This document shows, one piece after another, positions 1 to 9,367 of a stretch of DNA of 64,000 nucleotides. Position numbers and translations under genes: made by a program. Source of the DNA: Winogradskyella flava (GTDB lineage: Bacteria; Bacteroidota; Bacteroidia; Flavobacteriales; Flavobacteriaceae); NCBI RefSeq assembly GCF_014243395.1, contig NZ_JACLCP010000003.1, forward strand, positions 124,001 to 188,000. Direction: 5' to 3'. The notes beneath the pieces are model-generated. The model had not been told where the DNA came from. It searched no databases and worked only from the letters and a program-made list of their open reading frames with translations. Each line of letters starts with the position of its first letter. Positions within the stretch are counted from its first letter, which is position 1.

Positions 1-2
1 GT

Positions 3-773
3 ATTTCAATTTTAGACATTCTTATTGTAATTACGGCCATAGCTATAACTACCCTAGTATTAAAAGTTTTACTTAAGGTTTTAACTAGAAACATACCAGA
101 AGCTGACAAGGGCAAATTTAATGTGGTCTACGGTTATTTTAGGTGGTTAATCTATCTTATAATTTTATTGGTTACGTTACATTCTGTAGGTGTAAATGTG
201 ACTGCAGTTTTTGCGGCTTCAGCGGCTTTACTTATAGGTGTTGGATTGGCACTACAAACTTTATTTCAGGATATCATATCTGGTGTTTTTATTCTTATAG
301 ATCAATCAGTACATGTCGGCGATATTATTGAAATAGAAGGCAAAGTTGGTAGAGTTGAGGAGATTAAATTAAGAACCACAAGAGCTGTAACTATAGATAA
401 TAAGGTACTGGTAATTCCTAATCACTTGTATTTAACCAATTCACTATATAACTGGACACAGAATGGGACGCTGACAAGGGAAAGTGTTTCGGTTGGTGTG
501 GCTTATGGTAGTGACGTACAGTTGGTTAAAAAGTTGTTATTGCAAGCTGCAAGTACACATCCTGATGTAATATCTGTACCAGAGCCAGCAGTTTTGTTTA
601 CTGATTTTGGAGATAGCTCGTTAAATTTTAGATTGGTATTTACCTTAAATGATAGTTTTAAAGCTACGTTTCCAAAGAGTGATATTCGCTTTGAAATCGA
701 TAAACTATTTAGGGAAAACAACATCACTATTCCATTTCCTCAGCGCGACATTCATATTATTAAAAATAAATAG
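3..773 (+). CDS. Mechanosensitive ion channel, MscS family (5' end outside window)
   Basis: The reading frame is open to the left edge, so the N-terminus is missing; a GTG at 123 is only an internal valine. The visible part begins with a hydrophobic segment, then a second membrane helix (WLIYLIILLVTLHSVGV) and the pore-lining helix rich in Ala and Gly (AASAALLIGVGLALQ), followed by the MscS beta domain (VGDIIEIEGKVGRVEEI, then VIPNHLYLTNSLYNW) and an alpha/beta C-terminal domain ending in a polar tail. This is the standard small MscS layout: an inner-membrane channel that opens under hypo-osmotic stress. The next gene starts 6 bp downstream, suggesting co-transcription. Confidence 0.9.
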   Translation: MSILDILIVITAIAITTLVLKVLLKVLTRNIPEADKGKFNVVYGYFRWLIYLIILLVTLHSVGVNVTAVFAASAALLIGVGLALQTLFQDIISGVFILIDQSVHVGDIIEIEGKVGRVEEIKLRTTRAVTIDNKVLVIPNHLYLTNSLYNWTQNGTLTRESVSVGVAYGSDVQLVKKLLLQAASTHPDVISVPEPAVLFTDFGDSSLNFRLVFTLNDSFKATFPKSDIRFEIDKLFRENNITIPFPQRDIHIIKNK

Positions 774-779
774 GATAGG

Positions 780-1670
780 ATGGATGTAGGCTTTTCAAAA
801 TGTTATACAATACTTGCGATTATGGTACTGTGTTGTGTTCATTCTGTAGAAGCACAACTTACCGATTTGGCTCGTTTAGAGTATTCCTTTATACCAAGTA
901 CTCGATCTGAAGATCAATATACAAGGCTGAGAGCCATTTTAAACTATCCGATAAAAATAAAAGATAAGGATTACTTAATCGTTGGTGGAGAGTACAATAG
1001 GATTATACTGAATTTAGAAGATGATTATCCTTTTAATACTAATGATTTACAAGGTCTGCACATTATAGATATGAGTTTGGGTTATACTTTCAGATGCAGA
1101 AATGATTGGAGACTAGGATTAAAAATAAATCCAAGAATTGCATCGACTTTGACAAGTTCATTGACTTCAGATGATATGTTTTTAAATGGAGGGGTGTTCG
1201 CAATTAAGGATAGGACAGATGCTACGGATATTAAAAGGCCTTATCGTTTGATTTTAGGTTTAACCTATAATACAACAGCTGGTATTCCTTATCCATTACC
1301 TTTTGTAAGTTATTATAGACGAGTTAATGATAAATGGTCTTTTAGCGCAGGTGTACCAAAGTCCAACTTGAAATATTTTTTTAGCGAAACAAGTATGCTC
1401 CAGGTTTTTGCAGGATTAGATGGTTACTTTGCAAATATTCAACAGCCAATGATGGTGAATAATGAACTTATAAATAGTATTTCACTTTCAGTTGCTGTTG
1501 GTGGACTTGGGTACGAATATTGTTTTACAAAGAATTTGGTAGCTTATTCTTATCTTGGGTACACCTTTAGGTTGAACAACGTGCTACGTGACGATAATAG
1601 AAATGAAGTTTTTGAGCTGAATGACTTAAATGCTTTTTATTTAAGAACGGGACTAAAATTTAAAATATAG
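780..1670 (+). CDS. Outer-membrane beta-barrel-like protein, DUF6268-type
   Basis: A 296-residue protein with a signal peptide ending near VHSVEAQ (about residues 1-25), followed by alternating polar/hydrophobic strands rich in Tyr, Phe and Asn and a terminal strand ending in Leu-Lys-Phe-Lys-Ile, as in outer-membrane barrels of Bacteroidota. The overall pattern resembles the DUF6268 family, whose function is unknown. It sits between the MscS gene and a sigma-54 activator, with only 2 bp to the latter. Export to the outer membrane is inferred from composition; no substrate can be named. Confidence 0.65.
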   Translation: MDVGFSKCYTILAIMVLCCVHSVEAQLTDLARLEYSFIPSTRSEDQYTRLRAILNYPIKIKDKDYLIVGGEYNRIILNLEDDYPFNTNDLQGLHIIDMSLGYTFRCRNDWRLGLKINPRIASTLTSSLTSDDMFLNGGVFAIKDRTDATDIKRPYRLILGLTYNTTAGIPYPLPFVSYYRRVNDKWSFSAGVPKSNLKYFFSETSMLQVFAGLDGYFANIQQPMMVNNELINSISLSVAVGGLGYEYCFTKNLVAYSYLGYTFRLNNVLRDDNRNEVFELNDLNAFYLRTGLKFKI

Positions 1671-1672
1671 AT

Positions 1673-2836
1673 ATGTCGAAAATATTAATAATTGAAGATG
1701 AAGCTGCCATCAGAAGAGTATTGGTTAAAATACTTTCTGAAGAAAGTGATGCTTACCAAGTCGAAGAAGCAGAAGATGGCTTAGCTGGAATAGAAAAGAT
1801 TAAGAAAGATGACTATGACTTGGTGCTTTGTGATATTAAAATGCCAAAAATGGATGGTGTTGAGGTACTGGAAGCTGTAAAAAAGATAAAGCCGGAAATA
1901 CCAATGGTAATGATTTCGGGTCACGGTGATTTAGACACAGCGGTTAATACCATGCGACTCGGAGCCTTTGACTACATTTCTAAACCGCCAGATTTGAATA
2001 GGCTTTTAAATACAGTACGTATTGCTCTAGATCGTAAAGAGCTTGTTGTAGAAAATAAAATGCTTAAGAAAAAAGTAAGCAAGAACTACGAGATGATTGG
2101 AAATAGTAAGGCCATCGCTCGAATCAAGGATATGATCGATAAGGTGGCACCAACAGATGCTCGTGTGTTGGTTACTGGACCAAATGGAACAGGAAAAGAG
2201 CTGGTAGCGCATTGGCTACATCAAAAAAGTGAGCGCTCTAAAGGCCCCATGATAGAAGTAAATTGTGCTGCGATACCAAGTGAATTGATTGAGAGTGAAT
2301 TATTTGGACACGTTAAAGGTGCTTTTACATCTGCCAATAAAGATAGAGCAGGTAAATTTGAAGCTGCTAATGGCGGTACCATTTTCTTAGATGAAATCGG
2401 AGATATGAGTCTTTCTGCCCAAGCTAAGGTGTTAAGAGCATTGCAAGAAAGTAGAATTCAGCGTGTTGGAAGCGACAAGGACATAAAAGTAAATGTACGT
2501 GTTGTTGCAGCGACAAATAAGAATCTTAAAAAGGAGATAGAAGACGGTAAATTCCGTGAAGATTTATATCACAGATTGGCCGTGATTTTGATTGAAGTGC
2601 CTGCATTAAATGATAGACGTGAGGATATTCCGCTATTAATAGATTATTTCGCTGAAAAAATATCTAAAGAGCAAGGTACAGCCAAGAAATCATTTTCAGA
2701 TAAAGCAATAAAGTTGCTTCAAAATTATGATTGGACAGGCAACATTCGCGAATTAAGAAATGTTGTAGAACGTTTGATTATCTTAGGAGATAAAGAAGTT
2801 AGTGAAGCTGATGTAAAAGCTTTTGCGTCAAAATAA
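1673..2836 (+). CDS. Sigma-54-dependent response regulator without DNA-binding domain
   Basis: 387 residues. Receiver domain with the acidic pair near residues 8-10 and phospho-acceptor Asp54 (LCDIKMPKMDG), then an AAA+ sigma-54 activator domain with Walker A GPNGTGKE (169-176), the sigma-54 contact loop GAFTSA (216-221, Ser replacing the usual Gly), Walker B FLDE (238-241) and the sensor II region NIRELRNVVERL. The protein stops about 25 residues after this, where NtrC-type activators carry a Fis-type helix-turn-helix. It should therefore remodel sigma-54 polymerase from solution, or with a partner, rather than from an enhancer. No partner kinase is adjacent. Confidence 0.9.
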   Translation: MSKILIIEDEAAIRRVLVKILSEESDAYQVEEAEDGLAGIEKIKKDDYDLVLCDIKMPKMDGVEVLEAVKKIKPEIPMVMISGHGDLDTAVNTMRLGAFDYISKPPDLNRLLNTVRIALDRKELVVENKMLKKKVSKNYEMIGNSKAIARIKDMIDKVAPTDARVLVTGPNGTGKELVAHWLHQKSERSKGPMIEVNCAAIPSELIESELFGHVKGAFTSANKDRAGKFEAANGGTIFLDEIGDMSLSAQAKVLRALQESRIQRVGSDKDIKVNVRVVAATNKNLKKEIEDGKFREDLYHRLAVILIEVPALNDRREDIPLLIDYFAEKISKEQGTAKKSFSDKAIKLLQNYDWTGNIRELRNVVERLIILGDKEVSEADVKAFASK

Positions 2837-2848
2837 ATTACTATTAAA

Positions 2849-3727
2849 ATGAAAGACATTAACATAGAAGACTTTAGGGTTACATCCCAAGTTAAGATTC
2901 AGGATCTTCCGACAACTTTCGATGTAGGGGCAGAAAAAAAGCAAATTAAGGAGGCTATGCGAGATGTGAGCAAGGATCTGGCAGAGATTCAAAATGCAAT
3001 GTATGCGCACGGCAAATATTCCGTTTTATTTTGTATTCAAGGCATGGATACTGCTGGTAAGGATAGCTTGATACGTGAGGTGTTTAAGGAATTCAATGTT
3101 AGAGGTATTGTAGCTCATAGTTTTAAAAAGCCAACAGAACTAGAGTTAAAGCATGATTATCTCTGGCGACATTATATAGCACTTCCTGCTCGAGGAAAAT
3201 TTGGTATTTTTAATAGGACGCATTATGAAAATGTACTGGTAACACGAGTGCATCCCAACTATTTAATGTACGAGAATATGCCTGGTATTGATTCTGTTAA
3301 TGACGTTGATGATGCTTTTTGGACACGACGTTTTGAGGAAATCAATAATTTTGAAAAGCATATTGCGGATAATGGAACGATTATCTTTAAGTTCTTTTTA
3401 AATATTTCAAAGGATGAACAGAAAAGCAGACTGTTGAGACGTCTTAATCGACCTGATAAACAGTGGAAGTTTTCTTCTGATGATTTAAAAGAACGCAAAT
3501 TATGGGATAAGTACCAAGACTGTTATGAAGATGTTTTGAACCGAAGTTCTAAGCCTCATGCACCATGGTTTAATATTCCTGCTGATGATAAATCGACAGC
3601 AAGATATATTGTGGCAAAAATTCTATTAGATACATTAAAAAACTATTCAGATATTAAAGAACCTGAATTGCCTGCTAAGGAAAAAGGCAATATAGATTCA
3701 TATAAACAAGAATTGCAAAATGAATAA
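2849..3727 (+). CDS. Polyphosphate kinase 2 family protein
   Basis: 292 residues, typical for one-domain PPK2 enzymes, which move phosphate between polyphosphate and nucleotides. Walker A is CIQGMDTAGKDS (near residue 65), followed by the motif FNRTHYENVLVTRVHP that matches the PPK2 Walker B and lid region (usually NRSHYE), and RRLNRPDKQWKFSSDDLKER near residue 190. The spacing matches the polyphosphate:nucleotide phosphotransferase group, but which nucleotide is used cannot be read from the sequence. The gene lies 12 bp after the sigma-54 activator and overlaps the next gene by 8 bp, so it is probably part of the same transcript. Confidence 0.88.
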   Translation: MKDINIEDFRVTSQVKIQDLPTTFDVGAEKKQIKEAMRDVSKDLAEIQNAMYAHGKYSVLFCIQGMDTAGKDSLIREVFKEFNVRGIVAHSFKKPTELELKHDYLWRHYIALPARGKFGIFNRTHYENVLVTRVHPNYLMYENMPGIDSVNDVDDAFWTRRFEEINNFEKHIADNGTIIFKFFLNISKDEQKSRLLRRLNRPDKQWKFSSDDLKERKLWDKYQDCYEDVLNRSSKPHAPWFNIPADDKSTARYIVAKILLDTLKNYSDIKEPELPAKEKGNIDSYKQELQNE

Positions 3728-5141
3728 TCCACTAAATTTAATTCTTAGAACCGCTATCTTCTTATGCTTGATGTTATCATTAACAGTAAGTGCACAAACT
3801 GATGAAGAAACTCTAAAGACCATTTATAAAACCTCATTGACCAACGGTAAAAGCTATGAATGGCTAGATTATCTATCTAATACTATTGGAGGCCGTCTAT
3901 CTGGTTCGACTAATGCAGAACTCGCCGTTCAGTATACAAAAGCTGAGCTTGAAAAATTGGGATTGGATAAAGTCTGGTTACAGCCTGTTATGGTACCGAA
4001 ATGGGTGAGAGGTCAAAAGGAAATGGCTTATTTTGAGACATCGGGAGCATTGAACAAAGTTAATATTTGTGCTTTGGGAGGTTCTATCGCCACACCAAAT
4101 GGAGGTGTGAAAGCATCAGTTTTGGAAGTTGGTAGTTACAAGGATTTAGAAAAATTAGGTGAAGAAAAGATAAAGGGTAAAATAGTATTTATTAATAGGG
4201 CCTTGCAAGCAGATCTCATACATACGTTCGAAGCCTATGGAGGTTGTTCAGTAGAGCGCTATAGAGGTGCTGCAGAAGCTGCTAAATATGGAGCCCTTGG
4301 TACTATAGTGCGCTCATTGAGTTCTCGACAAGATGACTATCCGCATACAGGGAGCATGGGTTATGGCGACTTGCCGGTAGAGCAACGTATTCCATCTGCT
4401 GCCATTAGCACCAATGATGCCGTGAAATTGAGTGAGGCATTAAAAAAGGATAAAAACTTAGAGTTTTTCTTTGAGATGAGTTGCCAACAGTTTGATGATG
4501 TTGAGTCTTATAATGTCATCGGGCAAATCACAGGAAGTGAATTCCCAGATGAGTATATCGTCGTAGGAGGACACTTAGATTCGTGGGATTTAGGCGATGG
4601 TGCTCATGATGATGGAGCAGGAGTTGTACAATCAATGGACGTCTTACGTTTATTAAAAGAAAGTGGTGTAAAACCAAAACGCAGTATTCGTGTTGTGCTA
4701 TTTATGAATGAAGAAAATGGACTTAGAGGCGGACGCAAGTATGCAGAAGTTGCTAACGAAAAGAATGAAAAGCATGTCTTTGCCTTAGAAAGTGATTCAG
4801 GTGGATTTACACCTAGGGGTTTTAGTTTTGACTGCAGTGACTTGATGCTGTCTAAGATTCAAGCATGGAAGCCATTATTCAAACCCTATTTAATTCATTT
4901 TTTTGAGGAAGGTTATAGTGGTGCTGATATTAGACCACTTAAAAATGATGACATAGTTTTGGCTGGATTACGACCAGATTCTCAACGCTATTTTGACCAT
5001 CATCATGCAGCCAATGATACTTTTGAGCATGTGAATAAACGTGAGTTGGAATTGGGCGCTGCCACTATGACGTCTTTGGTATTTTTGATGGATAAGTATG
5101 GTACTCAGACCATCACCAATGAGAAGAAGTTGAAAGATTAA
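3720..5141 (+). CDS. Secreted M28-family zinc metallopeptidase (aminopeptidase / carboxypeptidase Q-like)
   Basis: 473 residues with a signal peptide (hydrophobic to about residue 25, ending VSAQ). A PA-type insert follows, and then the M28 catalytic core: VVGGHLDSWDLGDGAHDDGAG carries the first zinc ligand His and the bridging Asp (about residues 284 and 296), MNEENG carries the catalytic and ligand Glu pair (about 330), ESDSGG a further Asp (about 357) and HHHAANDTFEHV the last His. The family removes terminal amino acids from peptides in the periplasm or medium. The gene overlaps PPK2 by 8 bp. Whether it acts as an amino- or carboxypeptidase is unresolved. Confidence 0.9.
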   Translation: MNNPLNLILRTAIFLCLMLSLTVSAQTDEETLKTIYKTSLTNGKSYEWLDYLSNTIGGRLSGSTNAELAVQYTKAELEKLGLDKVWLQPVMVPKWVRGQKEMAYFETSGALNKVNICALGGSIATPNGGVKASVLEVGSYKDLEKLGEEKIKGKIVFINRALQADLIHTFEAYGGCSVERYRGAAEAAKYGALGTIVRSLSSRQDDYPHTGSMGYGDLPVEQRIPSAAISTNDAVKLSEALKKDKNLEFFFEMSCQQFDDVESYNVIGQITGSEFPDEYIVVGGHLDSWDLGDGAHDDGAGVVQSMDVLRLLKESGVKPKRSIRVVLFMNEENGLRGGRKYAEVANEKNEKHVFALESDSGGFTPRGFSFDCSDLMLSKIQAWKPLFKPYLIHFFEEGYSGADIRPLKNDDIVLAGLRPDSQRYFDHHHAANDTFEHVNKRELELGAATMTSLVFLMDKYGTQTITNEKKLKD

Positions 5142-5148
5142 TTAACTA

Positions 5149-5433
5149 TTGAAAAAGAGAGGTAATAAACATAGATTAAAAGAAATCCGTAAAGAAAATA
5201 GATTTTTGAATTGGTTTATTCTTTGTGTAGGTCTAGTATTGTTTATTGTAGGTTCAATCAAACTCTTATTTTTTAAAGCTGAAGTAGCTGTAAACGCTAG
5301 ATACTTGCAACCTACTGTTGATACCGGAGGTGTTATTTGTTTAGCGGGTTTTATACTTTTAATCTGCTCTGTTTATAGATTTAGAAATAAAGAAAAAGTT
5401 ATCAAGGATACTCTTGATTTAGAAAATGACTAA
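5149..5433 (+). CDS. Small two-helix membrane protein, TTG start
   Basis: 94 residues with no internal Met after the initiator, so the TTG at 5149, 7 bp after the peptidase stop, is the only reasonable start. A very basic N-terminus (KKRGNKHRLKEIRKENR) precedes a transmembrane helix (WFILCVGLVLFIVGSI) and a second helix (GGVICLAGFILLICSVY), with a charged cytoplasmic tail. I recognise no family. The tight packing (2 bp to the next gene) and clean frame support it as a real gene in the same operon. Confidence 0.65.
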   Translation: MKKRGNKHRLKEIRKENRFLNWFILCVGLVLFIVGSIKLLFFKAEVAVNARYLQPTVDTGGVICLAGFILLICSVYRFRNKEKVIKDTLDLEND

Positions 5434-5435
5434 AT

Positions 5436-6002
5436 ATGAAAAGATTTATATTTATAATGGTTTTAATGATGGCTAGCTCATTGACTGCTCAAGAAAACAA
5501 GGAACTTCCTTATTACGAAGTGCCAGAATATTCAGAGGAATTCACGGCAGGAACTATGGCAGCGCGTATGGTCGATGCTTTGGGGTTCCGATTCTATTGG
5601 TCAACTGATAGTTTGACTGAAAAAGATTTAGCTTATAAAGCTAATGAAGATGGGAGATCTACAGAAGAAACCATCAAGCATATTTATGATTTGTCTAAAA
5701 TAATAGTCAATTCGACTTTAAAAGAACCAAACTCTAGAGCTGATGAGGACTTATCTTATAGCGAAATGCGATCAAAAACACTAAATAATCTTAAAACGGC
5801 AGCAGATATTCTTAGAGATAGTGATGATATATCGCAATATAAAATCATTTTTGGTGAACAGGAAATTCCATTTTGGAATCAGGTCAATGGACCAATAGCG
5901 GATGCGATTTGGCACTGTGGACAGATAGTAATTTATAGGCGCTCAACAGGAAATCCCATCAACCCTAAAGTGAATCATTTTTCTGGAAAAGTACGCGATT
6001 GA
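5436..6002 (+). CDS. DinB-like fold protein with signal peptide
   Basis: 188 residues. The N-terminus is a signal peptide (IFIMVLMMASSLTAQ). The mature part looks like the DinB/YfiT four-helix bundle: an early helix with TAGTMAARMVDALGFRFYW, a middle helix with the metal-ligand-like His (EETIKHIYDLSK), and the family's C-terminal PIADAIWHCGQIVIYRRSTGNPI segment with the expected His followed by an RR-S-G-NP block. Members of the fold are often metal-dependent thiol transferases; a periplasmic version has no known substrate. It ends the dense run of genes that begins at the left edge. Confidence 0.75.
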   Translation: MKRFIFIMVLMMASSLTAQENKELPYYEVPEYSEEFTAGTMAARMVDALGFRFYWSTDSLTEKDLAYKANEDGRSTEETIKHIYDLSKIIVNSTLKEPNSRADEDLSYSEMRSKTLNNLKTAADILRDSDDISQYKIIFGEQEIPFWNQVNGPIADAIWHCGQIVIYRRSTGNPINPKVNHFSGKVRD

Positions 6003-6074
6003 TTCTTAGTTTTTGGTTTAAAATATTAACGTTAAGTTTAACATTTTGTCAAGTAATAAATGACGTCTTCGTTT

Positions 6075-6082
6075 TAACTTTG
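6075..6082 (+). promoter_or_regulatory. Candidate Bacteroidetes -7 box (TAACTTTG)
   Basis: TAACTTTG matches the TAnnTTTG -7 consensus and lies 31 bp before the ATG at 6114, in the 111-bp gap after the DinB-like gene. I see no clear -33 TTG at the right distance, so only half of the promoter is supported. Confidence 0.45.
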
Positions 6083-6113
6083 TAGTTAACGTTTAATGCA
6101 ATAAACAAATTTG

Positions 6114-7649
6114 ATGCGCTTTGTATTACTAACCTTATTTTTTTCTTTCTTTTCAATAAGTTTCGCGTCGGCCCAAGGTAATGCACATTTTGTATTTAAA
6201 GTATTTGATGCTGAGACAAAACAGGCCATTCCTTACGCTACAATAAGATTTGAAGGGAGAAATACTGGTCTTATCGCCAATATAGATGGCGATTTTAAGA
6301 TACCTATATCATATGTTGAAAATAAAGATGTGATTCTCGTAAGTTGTATTGGGTATAGCACAAAAAGAGTGGCTTTAGAGTCTTTAAAAAGAAAAGGCTT
6401 AAATATTATATATCTGAGTCCAAAAATTGAGGATTTAGGCCAAGTAGTCATAAAGGGTAATATAAAAAAGCAGAGGGAATTATCTGCAAAGCAAATTGTG
6501 AAGAAAGCCATTAAAGCTATTGAAATCAATTATCCTGTTGATCCGTTTTCCTATGTGGCCTATTATAGGGATTACCAGATGGTAGATCAAAAATATACCA
6601 ACTTAAACGAAGGTATTATAGAGGTTTTCGATCAAGGTTTTCAGAGTCATAAAATTAAAGACTCTTTAAATACCACAGCTTTATATAAGTACGGGCTTAA
6701 TACGCAGTTTTCTCAAGACACTCTCTTGAGTAATTCTATTTATAATCAAGCTAAAGATATTAGAGATGGTACATTGGGAAGTACTATCAATAATGAATTG
6801 ACCATTTTAAATCTTCATAATCCCATAAGGAATTATAGCTTTGGAAGCTTTTCCTATGTTTATACTTTTAAAAAGAACTTCGTTAGAAATCATAATTTTT
6901 TCAGTGAAGGCACCTTGTTTCTCGATGACGAAGAGTTTTACAAAATAAGGTTTTCGGCGAAAAACGTTCTAACAGACTATGCTTATTCTGCATACGGCCA
7001 CCTCTATATATCAAAAGAAGACTTTTCAATCCATAATTTTGATTATGAGCTGTATTCAACAAGTTTTGAAAAGTCAGTATTTACTGTAAATGTTGAATAC
7101 AAAAAGCATGAAAATGGTAAAATGTATTTGAACTATATTTCGTTTAATAATAATTTTTATGTTTCGAAAAAAGATGTTTTGAGAATTGAAAGCTCTAAGT
7201 ATAATAAAAATGACAACACATTTGTTGTAAAGTTCAACAGAGCGATTAAGCTAAAAGCCATAGAAAAAAGAAGTAACGTAAAAGTGTATTATAGAGATAG
7301 AAAATTAGCTATAAATAAAATAGCAATGACGAATCCTAAAACTATTATAGTCCATCTTAAGGAGAAAGCTTATGACTATTTAATTCAACAACGTTTAGAT
7401 GAAGAAAGCTTGTTTAGTATTGAGGTTAGAAATTTTGAAGACGCAAGTGGCAGCGACTTAATAGAAGACGTTACTATTGATGGATACCAATTCAGGGAGC
7501 TATTTGTCCAAAGTGTATTTCCGAATAAAACGGTAGATGGTGATTTATTTTTTGTAAACAAGGTTAAATCTTTACAAGAGGCTACATTAAATAACTTAGA
7601 TGTTAGTGATTATTGGATGAACTCTCCATTAAAAACTACTAACAATTAG
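6114..7649 (+). CDS. Carboxypeptidase-regulatory-like domain protein, tandem copy 1
   Basis: About 511 residues. An in-frame TTG directly precedes the ATG at 6114; I take the ATG. A signal peptide (LLTLFFSFFSISFASAQ) is followed by a CarboxypepD_reg-like beta-sandwich (FKVFDAETKQAIPYATIRFEG, IPISYVENKDVILVSCIGY, residues about 25-110), then a long uncharacterised region containing YVAYYRDYQM and NLNEGIIEVFDQGF. The final residues are YWMNSPLKTTNN. The next gene is a paralogue with the same domain order and the same last twelve residues. Such proteins are exported, and some act near TonB-dependent receptors, but no receptor gene is here. Function unknown. Confidence 0.8.
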   Translation: MRFVLLTLFFSFFSISFASAQGNAHFVFKVFDAETKQAIPYATIRFEGRNTGLIANIDGDFKIPISYVENKDVILVSCIGYSTKRVALESLKRKGLNIIYLSPKIEDLGQVVIKGNIKKQRELSAKQIVKKAIKAIEINYPVDPFSYVAYYRDYQMVDQKYTNLNEGIIEVFDQGFQSHKIKDSLNTTALYKYGLNTQFSQDTLLSNSIYNQAKDIRDGTLGSTINNELTILNLHNPIRNYSFGSFSYVYTFKKNFVRNHNFFSEGTLFLDDEEFYKIRFSAKNVLTDYAYSAYGHLYISKEDFSIHNFDYELYSTSFEKSVFTVNVEYKKHENGKMYLNYISFNNNFYVSKKDVLRIESSKYNKNDNTFVVKFNRAIKLKAIEKRSNVKVYYRDRKLAINKIAMTNPKTIIVHLKEKAYDYLIQQRLDEESLFSIEVRNFEDASGSDLIEDVTIDGYQFRELFVQSVFPNKTVDGDLFFVNKVKSLQEATLNNLDVSDYWMNSPLKTTNN

Positions 7650-7722
7650 TTACATTTAATTAAAAAAACTTATAGGGCAGCAAAAAACACCTGTATATCA
7701 AGGTTATTGATTTAAAATATTT

Positions 7723-9348
7723 ATGAGACTAAAGCTTTTATTACTTGTAACGCCATTATTCGGTTTGTTTTTAGAATCTAGCGCTCAAGATACTGCCGAA
7801 TTATTCATTAGGGTTGTAGATGAGAAAACGAAACAGCCCATCTCATACGCCACGGTAAGATTTGGAGATACACGGCAAGGAATAATAGCAAATGAGAAAG
7901 GAGACTTTAGACTACCTCTAACTTTTAAGTTGCAAAACAGGACTGTAATAATTTCTTCTATAGGATTTCAAACACACACTGTTTCAGTAGGTGATTTAAA
8001 TGAAAACATCATCAATACCATCTATTTAAAAACTAAAATAGAAGAACTTGATGCCGTGCTTATTTCTGGCACAAGAAGAAAGAGCAAAAGAAATGAAAGT
8101 AAAACTGAACGTTTATCAGTTGAAGAAATTATTAGAAATGCTATTCGAGAAATACCGACTAATTATCCATATCAACCACATTCAGCAATAGCTTACTATA
8201 GAGATTATCAAGTTGTAAATGATAATTACTACAATTTAAATGAGGGCATCGTGGAGATTTTTGACTCGGGCTTTAATACTAATAAACTCGTTTATAAAGA
8301 TAACCATACAGCGTTGTATTCCTATGATTTGAATACTGAATTTTATCAGGATACCCTATTACTTTACAGTGTCTATGGAAAATCAAAGAAATTGGCAGGT
8401 GATAATAGTGCGAAATTAGGTATTGAGACTCTGAACGAACTTGAAATTTTGAATATTCATAATCCAATAAGGAACTTTGATAAAAATACATTTTCTTCTG
8501 TCCATGTTTTTAAAGATGATTTCATTAAAAATCACGACTTTAAAATATCTCGTATTACCTATGTTGAAAATGAGCCACTTTATGAAATAGAATTTATCAC
8601 TAATGAAGAGTCTAAAATAAGATACTTTGGAGTAGGGAAAATATATATTTCCAAGTTAAACTATGCTATACATAAACTGGAGTATAGAGTATTTGATGTA
8701 GGACGAGACTTCCAAAGGGTAAATTTGACTACTCATCTTAAAAATGAGGTCTCTCTAAAGGGCAAGGAAACCTTGTTTGAAGTTACCATCGAGTATAAGT
8801 CCATTGGTTCTAAAATGTACTTAAATTACATGACCTTTAATAACAGGTTTCTTTTAAAAGAGCCTAATCCGTTTAAATTAGAGGAAATGAGTTTCAATAG
8901 TAATGATAAAAGATTTTATCTCACTTTCAACAAACCTTTGGATGAAAGCTCGATTAAAAGAAAGCGTAACTTTAAGTTGTATTATAAAAAGAAAAAGCTA
9001 GTAATCAAGGATGTGGAGCTTATTGAAGAAAACAAATTAAGAGTAGATGTTGTAAGTTGGTCAGCTGGTGAAGAAGTGAATATAAGAAACGTTTCGGGAG
9101 ATCAATTCTCCTGCAAGCTTAGTAGGATTAAAGATATTCTTGGAGGTACAATCAATAAGCCATTTCGGCTAACAGGTTATCAGTTTAGAGAGTTCTTTAC
9201 TCAAGAGATCTTTGAAGACAAAACAATAGAATCAAATTTAATTTATGTGGATAAGACTTTACCACTTTCGTTATCTAAGCTAAACGAACCAAGTTTTGAC
9301 ATTGCCAAATATTGGATGAATTCACCATTAAAAACCACGAATAATTAA
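7723..9348 (+). CDS. Carboxypeptidase-regulatory-like domain protein, tandem copy 2
   Basis: 541 residues and a paralogue of the preceding gene. Signal peptide LLLLVTPLFGLFLESSAQ, CarboxypepD_reg-like domain (IRVVDEKTKQPISYATVRFGD, about residues 25-110), a basic stretch (GTRRKSKRNESK), then the shared central region (SAIAYYRDYQVV, YNLNEGIVEIFDSGF, LEILNIHNPIRNF) and a terminal YWMNSPLKTTNN. It is about 30 residues longer than copy 1, mainly through insertions in the second half. The two copies are clearly diverged at DNA level, so the duplication is old. Export to the periplasm or outer membrane is likely; the activity is unknown. Confidence 0.8.
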   Translation: MRLKLLLLVTPLFGLFLESSAQDTAELFIRVVDEKTKQPISYATVRFGDTRQGIIANEKGDFRLPLTFKLQNRTVIISSIGFQTHTVSVGDLNENIINTIYLKTKIEELDAVLISGTRRKSKRNESKTERLSVEEIIRNAIREIPTNYPYQPHSAIAYYRDYQVVNDNYYNLNEGIVEIFDSGFNTNKLVYKDNHTALYSYDLNTEFYQDTLLLYSVYGKSKKLAGDNSAKLGIETLNELEILNIHNPIRNFDKNTFSSVHVFKDDFIKNHDFKISRITYVENEPLYEIEFITNEESKIRYFGVGKIYISKLNYAIHKLEYRVFDVGRDFQRVNLTTHLKNEVSLKGKETLFEVTIEYKSIGSKMYLNYMTFNNRFLLKEPNPFKLEEMSFNSNDKRFYLTFNKPLDESSIKRKRNFKLYYKKKKLVIKDVELIEENKLRVDVVSWSAGEEVNIRNVSGDQFSCKLSRIKDILGGTINKPFRLTGYQFREFFTQEIFEDKTIESNLIYVDKTLPLSLSKLNEPSFDIAKYWMNSPLKTTNN

Positions 9349-9367
9349 ATAGTTAATATTGAAAGTC

